Origin: an uncultured Acetatifactor sp.
GTDB taxonomy: Bacteria > Bacillota > Clostridia > Lachnospirales > Lachnospiraceae
NCBI GenBank assembly: GCA_910583845.1
Contig: CAJUAB010000006.1
Span: 123,247 to 187,246, forward strand
Length of the DNA: 64,000 nt
Direction: 5' to 3'
Both the position numbers and the translations under genes were made by a program. How positions within the stretch are numbered: position 1 is the first letter of the stretch; each line of letters opens with the position of its first letter. Below the pieces are notes generated by a model. It had not been told where the DNA came from. It worked only from the letters and a program-made list of their open reading frames with translations, and did no database searches. This document shows, piece by piece, positions 33,602 through 41,898 of this stretch.

Positions 33602-35617
33602 ATGGAGAGACAGCATACACCTGAAAAAAAATATATTCATGTAGCCTGCGTGGGCAATCCGAATTGCGGCAAGACCACGCTGTTCAATGCTCTGACAGGC
33701 TCCAGGCTGAAGGTGGCCAACTGGCCCGGAGTCACGGTGGAAAAAGTGGAAGGAGAGACGGAGTATGAGGGGATGGGAATCAGGCTGGTGGACACGCCGG
33801 GCATCTATTCCCTTACCTGTTATACCATAGAAGAAAAAGTCACCCGCAGCTGTGTTATGGATGACGATATTGATGTGATTATCAACATTGTGGATGCCTC
33901 CGCTCTGGAACGCAATCTCTATCTGACATTGCAGCTGCTGGAGCTGGGCAAACCGGTGGTACTGGCCCTGAATATGATGGATATTGTAAAAGAGAGAGGC
34001 ATGGAGATTGACCTGCACCGTCTGCCGGAGCTTTTGGGCGGTATTCCGGTGGTGCCGGTATCCGCCGCCAGACGCTCGGGGCTGGATATCCTGCTCCATG
34101 CGGTGGTTCATCATTATGAAGAGGGGGCGGAAGAGTACATATTGGACTATCCTCAGGAGATTGAGGATCGGATTGCCAAGCTGTCCGTCATGATGCAGGC
34201 TCATTATCCCACCCATTCTTCCGTGAGATGGCATGCCATCAAGCTGCTGGAGGATGACGAGGAGGTAAGGAAGGAGCATCCCATCCAGACCACCAATGTG
34301 GTGGACCGAAGCTATGAAAAAGATATTATACAGTGCAAATATGCCTATATTGAGCATGTGGTGGCAGATACCCTGTTCCACAGGGACAAAAAGGCCGCGA
34401 CCACGGACAGGGCGGACCGGCTGCTGACCCATCCGGTGCTGGGGGTTCCCATATTTTTGCTGATTATGTGCCTGGTGTTCTTTTTGACTTTTACTGTGGG
34501 GGATCTGCTGAAAGGTGTGTTCGAACAGGGGCTGGAGCTTTTTTCCGGTTCCGTGAGCGGTCTGTTTACAGCCATGCATGTGGCGGGCTGGCTGCAGTCG
34601 CTGGTGGTGGACGGCATTATAGCCGGGGTTGGGGGAATCCTGACTTTTCTGCCAAACATCTTTATTCTTTTTCTGGCGTTGGCCGTATTGGAGGACAGCG
34701 GTTATATGTCCAGGGTTGCCTATGTGATGGATTCCGTCATGGGCAGAGTGGGCCTTTCCGGAAAGGCGTTCCTGCCTATGATCCTGGGTTTCGGCTGTAC
34801 CGTGCCCGCCATCATGGCCACCAGGGCGCTGGAGACGGAGCGTGACCGCCGCAAGACCATGCTGGTAACGCCCTTTATGTCCTGTTCGGCCCGACTGCCT
34901 ATTTATGTGTTGTTTTCCGGTATGTTTTTTCCGGACTGCGCAGGAATCGTGGCATTTTCTTTGTATGTGGTGGGGATGGGAATCGCCATTCTGTCCGCCA
35001 GAGTGATTAACCGGCTGGAGAAGGGAAAGGCCAATGATTCCCTGCTGATTGAACTGCCGGAGTATAAGAGACCCAACGCCCGTACTATCCGCATCTATGT
35101 GCTCAACAAGGTGAGAGATTATCTGTCCAAGGCTGGAACCACGATTTTCCTGGCCTCTATTGTAATCTGGTTTGTGCTGAACTTTGGCATGGATGGCATG
35201 GTGGAGAATCCTGCGGACAGTTTTGGAGCTGCAATCGGGCGATTTCTGGTACCTGTGTTGTCCCCGGCGGGACTGGGAATGTGGCAGATTGGTGTGGCGC
35301 TCTTATCCGGCATTTCCGCCAAAGAGGTGGTGGTGTCCAGCTTTGCGGTGCTCTTTGGCGTATCCAATGCCAATTCAGCGGCGGGCATGGAGACCATCAT
35401 CGCCAATGTACAGGCAGCTTATCCCGGCTTCGGAGCCCTGAACGCCTACTGCCTGATGCTGTTCTGCCTGCTGTATGTGCCCTGCGTGGCCACGGTGGCA
35501 ACGGTAAAAAAGGAAAGCGGTTCCTGGGCCTTTACCCTGAAAATGATCACCTTTGAGCTGGTGCTGGCCTGGAGCGTAACAACATTGGTATACCAGATCG
35601 GAAGTCTGCTGATCTGA
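33602..35617 (+). CDS. feoB: Ferrous iron transporter FeoB
   Basis: 671 residues from the ATG at 33602 (AGAGGATAGA upstream). The N-terminal G-domain has G1 GNPNCGKTT (about 15-23), the feo-specific NWPGVTVEK and G3 DTPGIYSL. A FeoB-associated helical region follows. The membrane domain (about 285-671) contains the two Gate repeats (VLPMILGFGCTVPAIMATRA-like block, and YVPCVATVATVKKE). It imports Fe2+ across the cytoplasmic membrane with NTP hydrolysis. The short C-terminus and the lack of a downstream feoC are normal for Clostridia. Confidence 0.95.
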   Translation: MERQHTPEKKYIHVACVGNPNCGKTTLFNALTGSRLKVANWPGVTVEKVEGETEYEGMGIRLVDTPGIYSLTCYTIEEKVTRSCVMDDDIDVIINIVDASALERNLYLTLQLLELGKPVVLALNMMDIVKERGMEIDLHRLPELLGGIPVVPVSAARRSGLDILLHAVVHHYEEGAEEYILDYPQEIEDRIAKLSVMMQAHYPTHSSVRWHAIKLLEDDEEVRKEHPIQTTNVVDRSYEKDIIQCKYAYIEHVVADTLFHRDKKAATTDRADRLLTHPVLGVPIFLLIMCLVFFLTFTVGDLLKGVFEQGLELFSGSVSGLFTAMHVAGWLQSLVVDGIIAGVGGILTFLPNIFILFLALAVLEDSGYMSRVAYVMDSVMGRVGLSGKAFLPMILGFGCTVPAIMATRALETERDRRKTMLVTPFMSCSARLPIYVLFSGMFFPDCAGIVAFSLYVVGMGIAILSARVINRLEKGKANDSLLIELPEYKRPNARTIRIYVLNKVRDYLSKAGTTIFLASIVIWFVLNFGMDGMVENPADSFGAAIGRFLVPVLSPAGLGMWQIGVALLSGISAKEVVVSSFAVLFGVSNANSAAGMETIIANVQAAYPGFGALNAYCLMLFCLLYVPCVATVATVKKESGSWAFTLKMITFELVLAWSVTTLVYQIGSLLI

Positions 35618-35658
35618 GGGGCGCAATACAAAACCGCTTAAAGAAAAGAAAATTTTGC

Positions 35659-35687
35659 TTGCAATTCCAGTTTGCCTGTGCTACTAT
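35659..35687 (+). promoter_or_regulatory. Promoter upstream of the coiled-coil and hydrogenase genes
   Basis: TTGCAA (35659-35664), 17-bp spacer, TACTAT (35682-35687). It leaves a leader of about 180 nt before the gene at 35871; no terminator or riboswitch is recognised in the leader. Confidence 0.55.
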
Positions 35688-35870
35688 ACCTTCAAAGCAT
35701 ATATTCTTTTTCACCAGGACTTTTCTCATTTCAGAAGATCAGGAAATCTATGCTTGAAATTCAAACCGGAAGCAATTTAACACAGGCAGGAGATTTTCAG
35801 GGCGGATATCTGGAATGAGGATATTACCGGGATTTTTCCTGTACAACAGACAAGGTATGGAGGATATGTT

Positions 35871-36212
35871 ATGACAGAAAATGAAAAACTGGATTTGATT
35901 CTTGTCAAACTGGACAAACTGGACAAGCTGGAGAGCGCGTTCGTGGAACTCAGTGAGAGACTCGGCAGTCTGGAGAGCGAATTCAAGGAGAAACAGGATA
36001 AGCTGGAATGTGATGTAACAGCTGTCAAGCTGACTCTTGAAAATGAGATCCGTCCAAACATCATGCGTGTCGCGGAGGGACATCAGGATTTGTATCGGAA
36101 GCTGCGGGAAGCGACAAAGGCAGATGACGAAAAGGAAATGATCGCGATACGGGTCAGCATTCTGGAAACAGAGCTGCGGGCCATCAAAGAGCAGCTGGGG
36201 CAGATTGCGTAG
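35871..36212 (+). CDS. Small coiled-coil protein
   Basis: 113 residues, GGAGG 8 nt before the ATG. Almost the whole chain is heptad-patterned: LVKLDKLDKLESAFVELSER with LGSLESEFKEKQDKL, then VSILETELRAIKEQL. No Cys, signal peptide or membrane segment. It lies 36 nt upstream of the hydrogenase and is probably co-transcribed. It could be a structural partner or simply a conserved hypothetical. Confidence 0.75.
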   Translation: MTENEKLDLILVKLDKLDKLESAFVELSERLGSLESEFKEKQDKLECDVTAVKLTLENEIRPNIMRVAEGHQDLYRKLREATKADDEKEMIAIRVSILETELRAIKEQLGQIA

Positions 36213-36248
36213 CTCCCGGATTATCCAGTAGAAGCAGGAGAATTGTTT

Positions 36249-37742
36249 ATGAGCAGCATGAGAGGAATTGATACACCGATCCGGCAGCGCAGACGCATGG
36301 TATTCAGGGAGGTGGCGAATCTGGCCTATACCTCCACAAATCTGAAAGACGATATGGAGGCTCTGCCCTACAAGCTGGTGGATTATGAAGAATCTGAATA
36401 CTGGGAAAGTGTGTACAGAGACCGGGCTATTATCAGGGAACGAATCCGCCTGGCCATGGGGATGAGTCTGCGGCCGGAGAACAGAGGTCGGCCCGGTCAT
36501 CTGACAGAGGGCATGGAGGAGAGCAATGTGGCGGAAAAATATTACGAGCCTCCCCTGATGCAGGTGATTCCGTCTGCCTGTAACGCCTGCCCTGAAAACA
36601 TGTATGAAGTCACCAACACCTGTATGGGCTGTGTAGCCCATCCCTGTCAACTGGTATGTCCGAAGGGCGCCATTCATTTTGAGAAGGGAAAGTCGGTTAT
36701 AGATCAGGAAAAGTGCATCAAGTGCGGTAAATGTAAGGAGATTTGCCCCTATGATGCCATCACCCACAGAGAACGTCCCTGCAAGGCGGCCTGCGGCCTG
36801 GGGGCCATCAAGAGTGATGCCCGGGGCAGGGCCGTGATTGACAATGAGATGTGTGTATCCTGCGGTCAGTGTATGGTCAGCTGTCCTTTTGGCGCAGTGG
36901 CGGACAAATCCCAGATTTTCCAGCTGATTCGGGCCATGCAGTCCGGAAAAAGCGTGATTGCCCAGGTGGCTCCCGCCTTTGTGGGACAGTTCGGACCGGC
37001 GGTGACACCGGATATGTTCAAAACAGCCTTGAAGGAATTGGGCTTTGAGGATGTGGTTGAGACAGCTGTCGGTGCAGACGCAGGCTGTATGGCTGAGGCA
37101 GAGCACTATGTACAGGAAGTTGCCACGGGTAAACAGGCTTTCAGTCTGACTTCCTGCTGCCCTTCCTGGATTATGATGGCGGAGCATCTGTTCCCGGAGA
37201 CGATTGACAAGATCAGTCCGGAGCTGACCCCCATGGTAGCTACAGCCAGGATGATCAAAGAGGGGCGTCCCGATGCCCTGGTGGTATTTATCGGGCCCTG
37301 CGCGTCGAAGAAACTGGAGGCCATGCGTGCTTCTGTCCGGTCCGATGTGGATTTTGTCATTACATTTGAGGAACTGGCAGGAATGTTTGAGGCCAGGGGC
37401 ATTCTGGTGGAGGAGATCCGGGCCATGGATCATATGGAAGATGCCACTGCCGCAGGGCGGGGCTATGGAGTGGCGGGCGGAGTGGCGTCCGCTATCGAGG
37501 AGTGTATCAAGACCTACTATCCCGGAACTACGGTACACATCGAGCATGCCGAAAGCCTGACAGAGTGCCGGAAAGCGCTGCTGCTGGCCAAGGCAGGCAA
37601 GAAAAACGGCTGTCTGATAGAGGGTATGGCCTGCCCCGGCGGCTGCATTGCGGGAGCAGGAACGAATATTGCGCTGAATCAGGCCGCCAGAGAGCTTCAG
37701 AAATTCAAAGACTCCGCCCGCCGCAAGGTTCCTCCGCAATAG
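36249..37742 (+). CDS. Monomeric [FeFe]-hydrogenase, group B type
   Basis: 497 residues from the ATG at 36249 (AGGAG 8 nt upstream). A ferredoxin-like region has clustered Cys (CIKCGKCKEICPYDAI, CVSCGQCMVSCPFGAV and an extra Cys-rich segment CMGCVAHPCQLVCP). The H-cluster domain carries L1 TSCCPSW (about 301-307), L2 GPCASKK (about 350-356) and L3 EGMACPGGC (about 457-465). L2 begins GPC, not the MPC of group A bifurcating or uptake enzymes, which fits group B. It interconverts protons and H2, probably with ferredoxin. No hydEFG maturases are in this window. Confidence 0.9.
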   Translation: MSSMRGIDTPIRQRRRMVFREVANLAYTSTNLKDDMEALPYKLVDYEESEYWESVYRDRAIIRERIRLAMGMSLRPENRGRPGHLTEGMEESNVAEKYYEPPLMQVIPSACNACPENMYEVTNTCMGCVAHPCQLVCPKGAIHFEKGKSVIDQEKCIKCGKCKEICPYDAITHRERPCKAACGLGAIKSDARGRAVIDNEMCVSCGQCMVSCPFGAVADKSQIFQLIRAMQSGKSVIAQVAPAFVGQFGPAVTPDMFKTALKELGFEDVVETAVGADAGCMAEAEHYVQEVATGKQAFSLTSCCPSWIMMAEHLFPETIDKISPELTPMVATARMIKEGRPDALVVFIGPCASKKLEAMRASVRSDVDFVITFEELAGMFEARGILVEEIRAMDHMEDATAAGRGYGVAGGVASAIEECIKTYYPGTTVHIEHAESLTECRKALLLAKAGKKNGCLIEGMACPGGCIAGAGTNIALNQAARELQKFKDSARRKVPPQ

Positions 37743-37817
37743 GGAGGCGATGCTGTGGCTTGCAGAAAGGGGCTTCACAATCACCGGATATCAATATTTG
37801 GAAAGGAAAAGAGAGAG

Positions 37818-39275
37818 ATGGAGAAGATAAGGACAAGATACGCTCCCAGCCCTACGGGAAAAATGCATGTGGGAAACCTGCGGTCTGCGCTGTATGAGTT
37901 TCTGATCGCGAAACACGCGGGAGGGGACTTTATGCTCCGTATCGAGGACACGGATCAGGAGCGCTTTGTGGACGGAGCCATAGAGATCATCTACCGCACC
38001 ATGGCAAGGACAGGGCTGGTTCATGATGAGGGACCGGATAAGGACGGCGGATATGGCCCCTATGTGCAGAGCGAGCGCATGAAAACAGGCATCTATATGA
38101 AATATGCCAAGGAACTGATCGACAAGGGAGAGGCCTATTACTGTTTCTGTGACAGGGAACGTCTGGCGTCCCTGAAAACAGAGGTGGTGGAAGGCAAGGA
38201 GATCAGCATTTACGACAAGCACTGTCTGGGACTTTCCAGCGAAGAGGTACAGGCCAATCTGCATGCGGGGAAGCCCTTTGTAATTCGCCAGAATATTCCC
38301 AATGAGGGAACCACCACTTTCCATGACGAACTCTATGGCGATATCACTGTGGAGAACAGTGAGCTGGATGACATGATTCTGATCAAGTCGGATGGCTTTC
38401 CCACCTACAATTTTGCCAATGTGGTAGATGATCATACCATGAATATCACCCATGTGGTGAGGGGCAATGAGTATCTTTCCTCATCGCCAAAATATGTGCG
38501 CCTGTATGAAGCCTTTGGATGGAAGGTGCCGGTATACATCCATCTGCCCCTGATTACCGATGAGAATCATAAGAAGCTCGCCAAGAGAAGCGGTCATGCC
38601 TCTTTTGAGGATCTTCTGGAGCAGGGTTTTGTGACGGAAGCCATTATAAATTATATAGCGCTTCTGGGGTGGAGCCCGGAGGACAACAGGGAAATTTTCA
38701 GCTTGCAGGAACTGATTGAGAATTTTGACTATCACCGCATCAGCAAGTCTCCGGCTGTATTTGATATCGTGAAACTGCGCTGGATGAACGGCGAGTATAT
38801 CAAATCCATGGATTTTGATTTGTTTTATGGCATGGCAGAACCCTATCTGCGGTCGGCGCTGCCCGGGGATTTTGATCTGAAAAAAATTGCCGCCATGGTC
38901 AAGACCAGAATTGAAGTATTTCCGGACATTGCTGATATGGTGGATTTTTTCAGGGAGATGCCTGCGTATGATGTGGCCATGTACAATCATAAAAAGATGA
39001 AGACGGATGTGGCTTCTTCGCTGGAAGTTCTCCGGGAGGTGTTACCTGTACTGGAGGCTCAGGAGGATTACAGCAATGATGCTCTGTATCAGGCACTGAG
39101 CGCGTATGTGGAGCGGAAGGGCTGTAAGAACGGCTATGTGATGTGGCCTGTCCGCACAGCTGTGTCCGGCAGGCAGATGACGCCTGCCGGGGCCACGGAG
39201 ATTATGGAGATCCTGGGCAAGGAGGAGTCCCTGCGGCGTATCCGCAAGGGCATCGAAATGCTACAGAATGCATAA
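37818..39275 (+). CDS. gltX: Glutamate--tRNA ligase
   Basis: 485 residues from the ATG at 37818, the only start giving the canonical MEKIRTRYAPSPTG. The class I signature is PSPTGKMHVGNLRSAL (HVGN in place of HIGH, normal for GluRS). The KMSKS-type loop reads KLAKRSG (about 252-258). It attaches Glu to tRNA-Glu and, in many Clostridia that use GatCAB, also to tRNA-Gln. Normal length. The helicase start follows the stop by 17 nt; no T-box leader is visible upstream. Confidence 0.95.
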   Translation: MEKIRTRYAPSPTGKMHVGNLRSALYEFLIAKHAGGDFMLRIEDTDQERFVDGAIEIIYRTMARTGLVHDEGPDKDGGYGPYVQSERMKTGIYMKYAKELIDKGEAYYCFCDRERLASLKTEVVEGKEISIYDKHCLGLSSEEVQANLHAGKPFVIRQNIPNEGTTTFHDELYGDITVENSELDDMILIKSDGFPTYNFANVVDDHTMNITHVVRGNEYLSSSPKYVRLYEAFGWKVPVYIHLPLITDENHKKLAKRSGHASFEDLLEQGFVTEAIINYIALLGWSPEDNREIFSLQELIENFDYHRISKSPAVFDIVKLRWMNGEYIKSMDFDLFYGMAEPYLRSALPGDFDLKKIAAMVKTRIEVFPDIADMVDFFREMPAYDVAMYNHKKMKTDVASSLEVLREVLPVLEAQEDYSNDALYQALSAYVERKGCKNGYVMWPVRTAVSGRQMTPAGATEIMEILGKEESLRRIRKGIEMLQNA

Positions 39276-39291
39276 GCAGAGGAATGGCGAT

Positions 39292-41325
39292 ATGGATTTG
39301 TACAACCGCCTCAGTGAGCAACAGCGTATGGCGGTGATGCACGGGGAGGGGCCCATGCTGGTGACAGCAGGTCCCGGCTCCGGCAAAACCCACGTGCTGA
39401 CCAGCCGCATTCTGTATCTGACACAGAATCGGCAGATAGCACCTGACCGGATTCTGGTTATTACTTTTACACGAGAGGCTGCCAGGTCCATGCAGACCAG
39501 ATATATGGAAGCGGCAGAAAAATATCGTGTTCCGGCAGATTCACCCATGCATGCCCGGACCGGACAGGTAAGTTTTGGAACTTTTCATTCTTTCTTTTAT
39601 CAGATTCTCAGAAGTTCTGAGAAATACACCCATTTTCAAATAATCGGAGAGACAGACAGGCACAGGCTCCTATACCCTCTGCTCAGGGAAATTAAGAGCA
39701 GACTGGGAGAGATCAGCCGGTACTTTGATCCTGTGAGCCAGGAAGAAATCAGCCGCGTACTGTCAGCTATCAGTTATGGAAAGAACACGGGCAAGGCCCT
39801 GGAGAGCAGGGAGAGGTTGCCGGAGTTTTGGAGAGAGTATTATAAGGAGATTCTTCAAGGCTATGAATGGCAGAAAGAGCAGCGCAGGCAATTGGATCTG
39901 GATGATCTGCTGACACTGACTGATCAGGAGCTTGGGAGAGATACAGGACTTTTGCAATATTGGCGCAGGCGGTACGATCATATGATGGTGGATGAGTTTC
40001 AGGACTGCAATCCGATGCAGTATGAGATTCTAAAGAAACTTTGTACTTCCAGAGGAAATCTTTTTGTAGTGGGGGATGATGACCAGGCCATCTATGGCTT
40101 TCGGGGAGCAGATCCCGGTATCATGCAGCGGTTCAGGGAAGAGTATGGTACATCCGCCAGTGTATTGCCGCAGGTGATACTGGGCAGAAATTATCGCTGT
40201 GCTCCGGAGATCGTGGAGGCCTCGGCCAGGGTGATTTCCTGCAATCAACAGCGAGTGGCCAAAGAGCTGACATCCGGAAGGTGGAGGGGCGGCGGTGTGC
40301 TGCTGAAAGGCTTTCAGGGAAGCAGAGAGGAGCGGCTCTATGTGCTGTCTCAATGTGAAAACAGGACGTCAGAGGAACTGAATCGTTTCGCCGTGTTATT
40401 TCGCACCAACAGTCTGATGGGAGTGTTTGCCGCGCAGCTTTTGCAGGCGGGAATCCCTTATGTGACCAGGGAAAAGGTGGGCAGTATATATGAACATTTT
40501 GTGGCAAGGGATGTGACGGACTATTTCCGGGCGGCGTATGGATGCAGAGAGAGAAGACTCTTTTTGCGGATCTGGAATCGCCCAAGGCTTCGGGTGGGAA
40601 GGGAAGCGCTGGACAGCCCGGTGGTGGATTTCGCGAGAATCAGGCAGTTTTACAGTGAAGTTCCATACGAAAATCCGGTGGCAGTGAGAGATGTGGAGCA
40701 GTTTGAGAAAAAGCTGCAACAGTTGGGACGCTTTTCCCTGGAACTGGGTATCACCTTTATACGCAGGGGTTTCGGATACGAGGAGTATCTGCGCCGGAGA
40801 GCAGGAGGGAACAGAGAATTGCTGGAAAACTGGCTGGAGATTCTGGATTGGCTGGAGGAGGACAGCAGGGGATATGAAACTTTCGAAAAATGGGAGCGCC
40901 ATCGGGAACAGACGGCGGCCCTGCTGACGCGGGCGGATAAGTACGGGAACGCGATCAACTGCGGGAATGCAGCGGAGGAAAGCAAAGGTATGCAAAACCA
41001 GAAGTCCATGAAAAAAACAGGTATACATATACTGACTCTGCATGCCTGCAAAGGCCTGGAATTTGATCGGGTATTTATAATGGATGTCAACGAGGGAAAC
41101 ATACCAAAGTTCAAAACAGGCGAGACTGTTACAGAGACGCATATGGAAGAGGAGAGAAGGCTGTTTTACGTAGGAATGACCCGCGCAAGGGACAGCCTGG
41201 AACTTCTGTACCTGACCGGGACAAAGGAACGTCCCAGGCGGCCCTCCTCTTTTTTGCAACCTCTGATGGACGGCCAGAAAGGAAAAGATCACTCATCATC
41301 CGTCACAATTTCGTCAAATTCCTGA
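39292..41325 (+). CDS. UvrD/PcrA-like ATP-dependent DNA helicase
   Basis: 677 residues from the ATG at 39292 (GAGGAA 7 nt upstream). Superfamily 1 motifs in order: Q-motif LSEQQRMAV, Walker A TAGPGSGKT (about 26-34), motif II VDEFQDCNP (about 232-240), motif III VGDDDQAIYGFRGAD (about 258-272), motif IV near LGRNYRC, motif V TLHACKGLEFDRV and motif VI FYVGMTRA. Motif II reads DEFQD. Slightly shorter than PcrA, with a Lys/Asn-rich stretch before motif V. It probably acts in repair or recombination as a 3'-5' helicase. The last 37 nt overlap the convergent DUF1292 gene. Confidence 0.92.
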   Translation: MDLYNRLSEQQRMAVMHGEGPMLVTAGPGSGKTHVLTSRILYLTQNRQIAPDRILVITFTREAARSMQTRYMEAAEKYRVPADSPMHARTGQVSFGTFHSFFYQILRSSEKYTHFQIIGETDRHRLLYPLLREIKSRLGEISRYFDPVSQEEISRVLSAISYGKNTGKALESRERLPEFWREYYKEILQGYEWQKEQRRQLDLDDLLTLTDQELGRDTGLLQYWRRRYDHMMVDEFQDCNPMQYEILKKLCTSRGNLFVVGDDDQAIYGFRGADPGIMQRFREEYGTSASVLPQVILGRNYRCAPEIVEASARVISCNQQRVAKELTSGRWRGGGVLLKGFQGSREERLYVLSQCENRTSEELNRFAVLFRTNSLMGVFAAQLLQAGIPYVTREKVGSIYEHFVARDVTDYFRAAYGCRERRLFLRIWNRPRLRVGREALDSPVVDFARIRQFYSEVPYENPVAVRDVEQFEKKLQQLGRFSLELGITFIRRGFGYEEYLRRRAGGNRELLENWLEILDWLEEDSRGYETFEKWERHREQTAALLTRADKYGNAINCGNAAEESKGMQNQKSMKKTGIHILTLHACKGLEFDRVFIMDVNEGNIPKFKTGETVTETHMEEERRLFYVGMTRARDSLELLYLTGTKERPRRPSSFLQPLMDGQKGKDHSSSVTISSNS

Positions 41326-41609
41326 TTGTCCAGAAATTCATCGAAGGCGTCGGACACTTTCTCATACTCATCATCGCTGTCAATATAGTCCAACTCCGGT
41401 TCCTCATTGGGATCGTCAGGATTTTCGCTATAGCGATAGAACCATACCTCACCGTCCTGGTTCTCCCCCTTTTCGTCCAGGGGCAGCAGGACGATATAGT
41501 CCTGCCCTTCCACTTCCAGGATTGTGATGACGGCGCAGGTCACATCCTGGCCATTGTCCAGGGACAGCTCCACGGTCATTTCCTCAAGGGGTTCTTCGTT
41601 TTTGGCCAT
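41289..41609 (-). CDS. DUF1292 acidic protein
   Basis: 106 residues, strongly acidic C-terminus (DYIDSDDEYEKVSDAFDEFL). The DUF1292 core is VELSLDNGQDVTCAVITILE with YIVLLPLDE and VWFYRY (about 13-62). Cytoplasmic protein of unknown function, common in Firmicutes as YrzB-like proteins near ruvX or alaS. Here it is alone and overlaps the helicase 3' end by 37 nt on the opposite strand. Confidence 0.9.
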   Translation of the reverse strand: MAKNEEPLEEMTVELSLDNGQDVTCAVITILEVEGQDYIVLLPLDEKGENQDGEVWFYRYSENPDDPNEEPELDYIDSDDEYEKVSDAFDEFLDNQEFDEIVTDDE

Positions 41610-41656
41610 AAAAATATCCTCTCTTTCTGTAATGACATATAGCGGGTTATAGGTTT

Positions 41657-41685
41657 ATTGTACAATATTGTTTTTTTTATTGCAA
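41657..41685 (-). promoter_or_regulatory. Promoter of the DUF1292 gene
   Basis: On the minus strand TTGCAA (41685-41680), 17-bp spacer, TACAAT (41662-41657), 48 bp before the start codon. Confidence 0.55.
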
Positions 41686-41690
41686 CAAGA

Positions 41691-41719
41691 TTTACATATG
41701 GAAAGAAATAGGCTATAAT
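41691..41719 (+). promoter_or_regulatory. Promoter of the GH13-like gene
   Basis: TTTACA (41691-41696), 17-bp spacer, TATAAT (41714-41719). Transcripts would carry a leader of about 170 nt including the structured element at 41825-41898. Confidence 0.75.
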
Positions 41720-41824
41720 CAGTTTATATAAGAATGAAATTCAGCAGATTCAGAGGCGATGGCGATGCAGGGTAATCTGTGGGGCGAAAAACAGGAGAGG
41801 AAAGCCTGGAAGTCATACTTGCAT

Positions 41825-41898
41825 ATACTGATTGGTGCAATACCACAGGCATGGCAGTAGTTGAATCGTCGACCACAGGTATGCGGAAAGAGGAAAAC
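41825..41898 (+). promoter_or_regulatory. Structured leader element, copy 1
   Basis: This stretch is about 82% identical by eye to 59663-59737, including the ribosome-binding site GAGGAAAA. A hairpin can form: GCAT (41849-41852) with ATGC (41881-41884) outside, and GTAGTTGA (41857-41864) with TCGACCAC (41869-41876) inside, with one mismatch. In copy 2 the same arms pair with compensating wobble changes. It is a candidate regulatory RNA or a dispersed repeat. Confidence 0.6.

Noticed and set aside
35748..37784. Minus-strand open frame of 678 codons antisense to the hydrogenase
   Set aside because: It is a shadow of a well-supported gene on the plus strand: no ribosome-binding site, no recognisable domain and composition set by the opposite strand's codon use. 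The same holds for long antisense frames at 3149-4573, 20497-21810 and 42910-44424.
37742..37817. T-box or other riboswitch upstream of gltX
   Set aside because: The gap is 75 bp and contains no T-box bulge or terminator-antiterminator pair.
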